Positions 61,837 through 64,000 of a DNA stretch of 64,000 nucleotides are shown here, piece after piece. This DNA is from Aquimonas sp. Lineage in GTDB: Bacteria > Pseudomonadota > Gammaproteobacteria > Xanthomonadales > Xanthomonadaceae. Position 1 is the first letter of the stretch, and each line of letters begins with the position of its first letter. Below the pieces are notes generated by a model. The model was not told the DNA's origin. It saw nothing but the letters and a program-made list of their open reading frames with translations, and made no database searches. A program made the translations under genes and the position numbers. The stretch spans positions 62,001 to 126,000 of the forward strand of contig JAKOMQ010000008.1 of the NCBI GenBank assembly GCA_022241605.1. The letters run 5' to 3'.

Positions 61837-63618
61837 TCAGGCGGCGCGCTCTTCCTCGGGGTCTGCATCGCCGGCGACCACGAGGCGGTCCCGTCCAGAC
61901 TCCTTGGCCCGATACAGGGCCTGATCGGCACGACGGTACAGCTGCTCGGGACTCTCGCCTTCCCGCCGCGAGGCCAGTCCGGCGCTCAGGCTCAAACGCA
62001 ACCCCTGTGCATCGACCAGAGCGGAGCGATAGTCGCGTGTCGACTGCAGGATGCGTTCGGCCAGCGCCTGCGCGGACGCAAGGCTGCAGTCCAGCAGCAG
62101 CACGGCAAACTCCTCGCCGCCGATTCGGGCAACACACGCAACTTCCGGCGCTTCGCGCCGCAGCAGCTCCGCCAAATCGCGCAGCACGGCATCGCCGACG
62201 GGATGCCCATGGCGATCATTGATGCGTTTGAAATGGTCGAGATCGAGCACCAGCAGGATGGGCTGCGAGCCTTCGGACGCGGGCTTCCGGCAGGCCAGCT
62301 CGAAGCGTTCAAACAGTGCGCGACGGTTGTCGAGGCCGGTCAGGGGGTCGGTACGGGCAAGCCGCGCCAGTTCGGCCGCCTGGGCGCGCTGCTGGCGCAG
62401 CAGCCGCCACAGCAAGGCTGCAACCGCCAGCACGCTCAACGCGCCAAGCAGGACAAGACCGAGCGCCAGGCGCTGGCGCTGCAGCGATTCCTGGCTGCGC
62501 TCGAACTCGGCGCGCGAGGCTTTCAGCTCCAGTGACTTGATCAGCCCCTGCTGGCGGAGTTCTTCGATCTCGCGCTCACGCTCGGCTGCGGCGTAGCGGG
62601 CTTCCAGTTCGGCCAGCGCTCGCCGGGTCCTCTCAGCGCTGTGTCCCTCCAGCCATTCGACGTATTCGCGCGCCGCCGCCAGCGCGCCTGCAGGTCGCCC
62701 GGCGGCCTCAAGCGCTTCGAGCAGGACGGGCAATGACGAGCCCAGCACCGCGTCGGAAAGCAAGTCCCGCCCCTCCGCGACGCTGCGTTCAGCGGAGCTG
62801 GCCGCCTCCTGCGGGCGCCCGAGCTGGATAAGTGCGCGCGCGACATTGGCATGGGACAGGGCCGCGTGTTCGCGCCGACCGCTGGCCTCCTCCGCGGTCA
62901 GGGCACGCCGTGAGCGCAGCAGCGCCTCCTCCGCGCGGCCCAACTCCAGCAGCAGGCGCGCCAGATTGTCGTCCATGACCGAAGCGAAGGTGACCAGGCC
63001 CGCGTCGACCGCGAGGGCCTGGGCCCGCTCGCCGTGGGCGACGGCCTCCTCATAGCGATCCTGATGGAAACGCTGCACCAGACGGAGGTTCTGCACGCGC
63101 GCCCGTTCGTATGCGAGAGCGACCGTATCGGCGAGGGTTTCGGCGCGGGCACAGTCGGCTTCCGCGCGGTCCGCATGGCCGGTGTCGGTCAAAATTTCGC
63201 AAAGACCCGAGGCCCCGCGCAGCCTGAGCAGCGGGTCTTCCGCGTCTCGCAGGTGGTCGCCGGCCCGGAGCACCGTTTCCATCGCAGACGGGTAATCGCC
63301 GTCCAGCATCTTGAGGCTTGCCTCAGCCAGCAGTGCGTAACCCTCTGCCCCATCTGCAGCCTGCCTCTGCTCAAGCTCCCGCAGGCGCTTGATGGCCCAT
63401 TCCACCTCTGCGCGCCTCGACAGCAGCTGGGCCGCGCGAACCATGTCCAACAAAAGTTCGCGCTGATGGGCGGCCGTAGGCGCATCCGCTTCAATCAGGG
63501 CCCGCCCTTCGCTCAGGAGCTGCCTGGGCGCCTCCAGCGAGCGTCGGATCGACTCGGCAGCATCGAAGGCCCAAGCAGAAGGCGTTAGCAGCAGGGCGAG
63601 CAGGCAGACAGATCGCAT
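61837..63618 (-). CDS. Diguanylate cyclase with periplasmic TPR-type sensor domain
   Basis: Signal MRSVCLLALLLTPSAWA; TPR-like repeats; TM ALGLVLLGALSVLAVAALLWRLL; TDPLTGLDNRRAL and RIGGEEFAVLLLD. Confidence 0.92.
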   Translation of the reverse strand: MRSVCLLALLLTPSAWAFDAAESIRRSLEAPRQLLSEGRALIEADAPTAAHQRELLLDMVRAAQLLSRRAEVEWAIKRLRELEQRQAADGAEGYALLAEASLKMLDGDYPSAMETVLRAGDHLRDAEDPLLRLRGASGLCEILTDTGHADRAEADCARAETLADTVALAYERARVQNLRLVQRFHQDRYEEAVAHGERAQALAVDAGLVTFASVMDDNLARLLLELGRAEEALLRSRRALTAEEASGRREHAALSHANVARALIQLGRPQEAASSAERSVAEGRDLLSDAVLGSSLPVLLEALEAAGRPAGALAAAREYVEWLEGHSAERTRRALAELEARYAAAEREREIEELRQQGLIKSLELKASRAEFERSQESLQRQRLALGLVLLGALSVLAVAALLWRLLRQQRAQAAELARLARTDPLTGLDNRRALFERFELACRKPASEGSQPILLVLDLDHFKRINDRHGHPVGDAVLRDLAELLRREAPEVACVARIGGEEFAVLLLDCSLASAQALAERILQSTRDYRSALVDAQGLRLSLSAGLASRREGESPEQLYRRADQALYRAKESGRDRLVVAGDADPEEERAA

Positions 63619-63844
63619 CGGGGCAGTCTAGCGGTAGGGCCACTTTCCCGGGCGGACCAACACTCCGGCATGCGACACCCGCAGCGATCCCGCCCATGGT
63701 TGGGTAACACCAGACGTTTGGGGCCGGGCATTGCATGCCCTCAAGGGCGTCCGGCGAGCTGAAGACCGCAGTCATTGCACGGCGGGCTGCCTGCTGCGGG
63801 CGCGCAGCGGCGCCCGCAGCAGGCGGCAAGTTGCTCGCGTGCGC

Positions 63845-64000
63845 TCAGGCCGCCTCGTCCCGATAGTCCTCCGGGCTCGGACAGGTGCAGATCAGGTTGC
63901 GGTCGCCGTAGACGTTGTCGACGCGGCCGACCGGGCACCAGTACTTGTCGGTGCGTGCGACGCCGGACGGGAACACCGCCTCCTCGCGCGAGTACGGGCG
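63845..64000 (-). CDS. gcvP: Glycine dehydrogenase (decarboxylating) C-terminus, truncated by window edge
   Basis: Reverse-strand translation [51 protein letters not shown] matches the GcvP C-terminal signature. Confidence 0.92.
   Translation of the reverse strand, partial: RPYSREEAVFPSGVARTDKYWCPVGRVDNVYGDRNLICTCPSPEDYRDEAA

Overview
GC-rich chromosomal window that looks like a Xanthomonadales-type gammaproteobacterium. This assignment is inferred from gene content and order, not from any search. Most of it is housekeeping DNA: a complete overlapping his operon (TrpR-like regulator-hisGDCBHA F-IE), lepA-lepB-epmA, dapE/dapD, glnD-map, rpsB-tsf, minCDE, ratA-rnfH, smpB-ssrA (tmRNA), nadK, a large NAD-glutamate dehydrogenase, and the C-terminus of gcvP at the right edge. 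The accessory or unusual parts are: (i) a btaA-btaB betaine-lipid pair at the left edge; (ii) a secreted caspase-like protease divergent from a 1.7-kaa Ig-repeat autotransporter; (iii) a decayed orphan RHS cassette with a toxin-like tip and an adjacent lipoprotein, inserted between map and rpsB, carrying a duplicated ~312-bp core and a G7-tract frameshift; (iv) an ECF sigma factor / Ser-Thr kinase-TPR / FG-GAP / beta-helix cluster whose two secreted-type proteins share a C-terminal F-x-[DN]-GFE motif; (v) a PycTM-like (DUF5706) membrane protein with no visible cyclase; (vi) inverted GGGATTC heptamer arrays bounding ~100-bp cores in intergenic regions. Coordinates come from the supplied ORF track with start sites refined by eye. 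All functional calls are from motif recognition without database searches.
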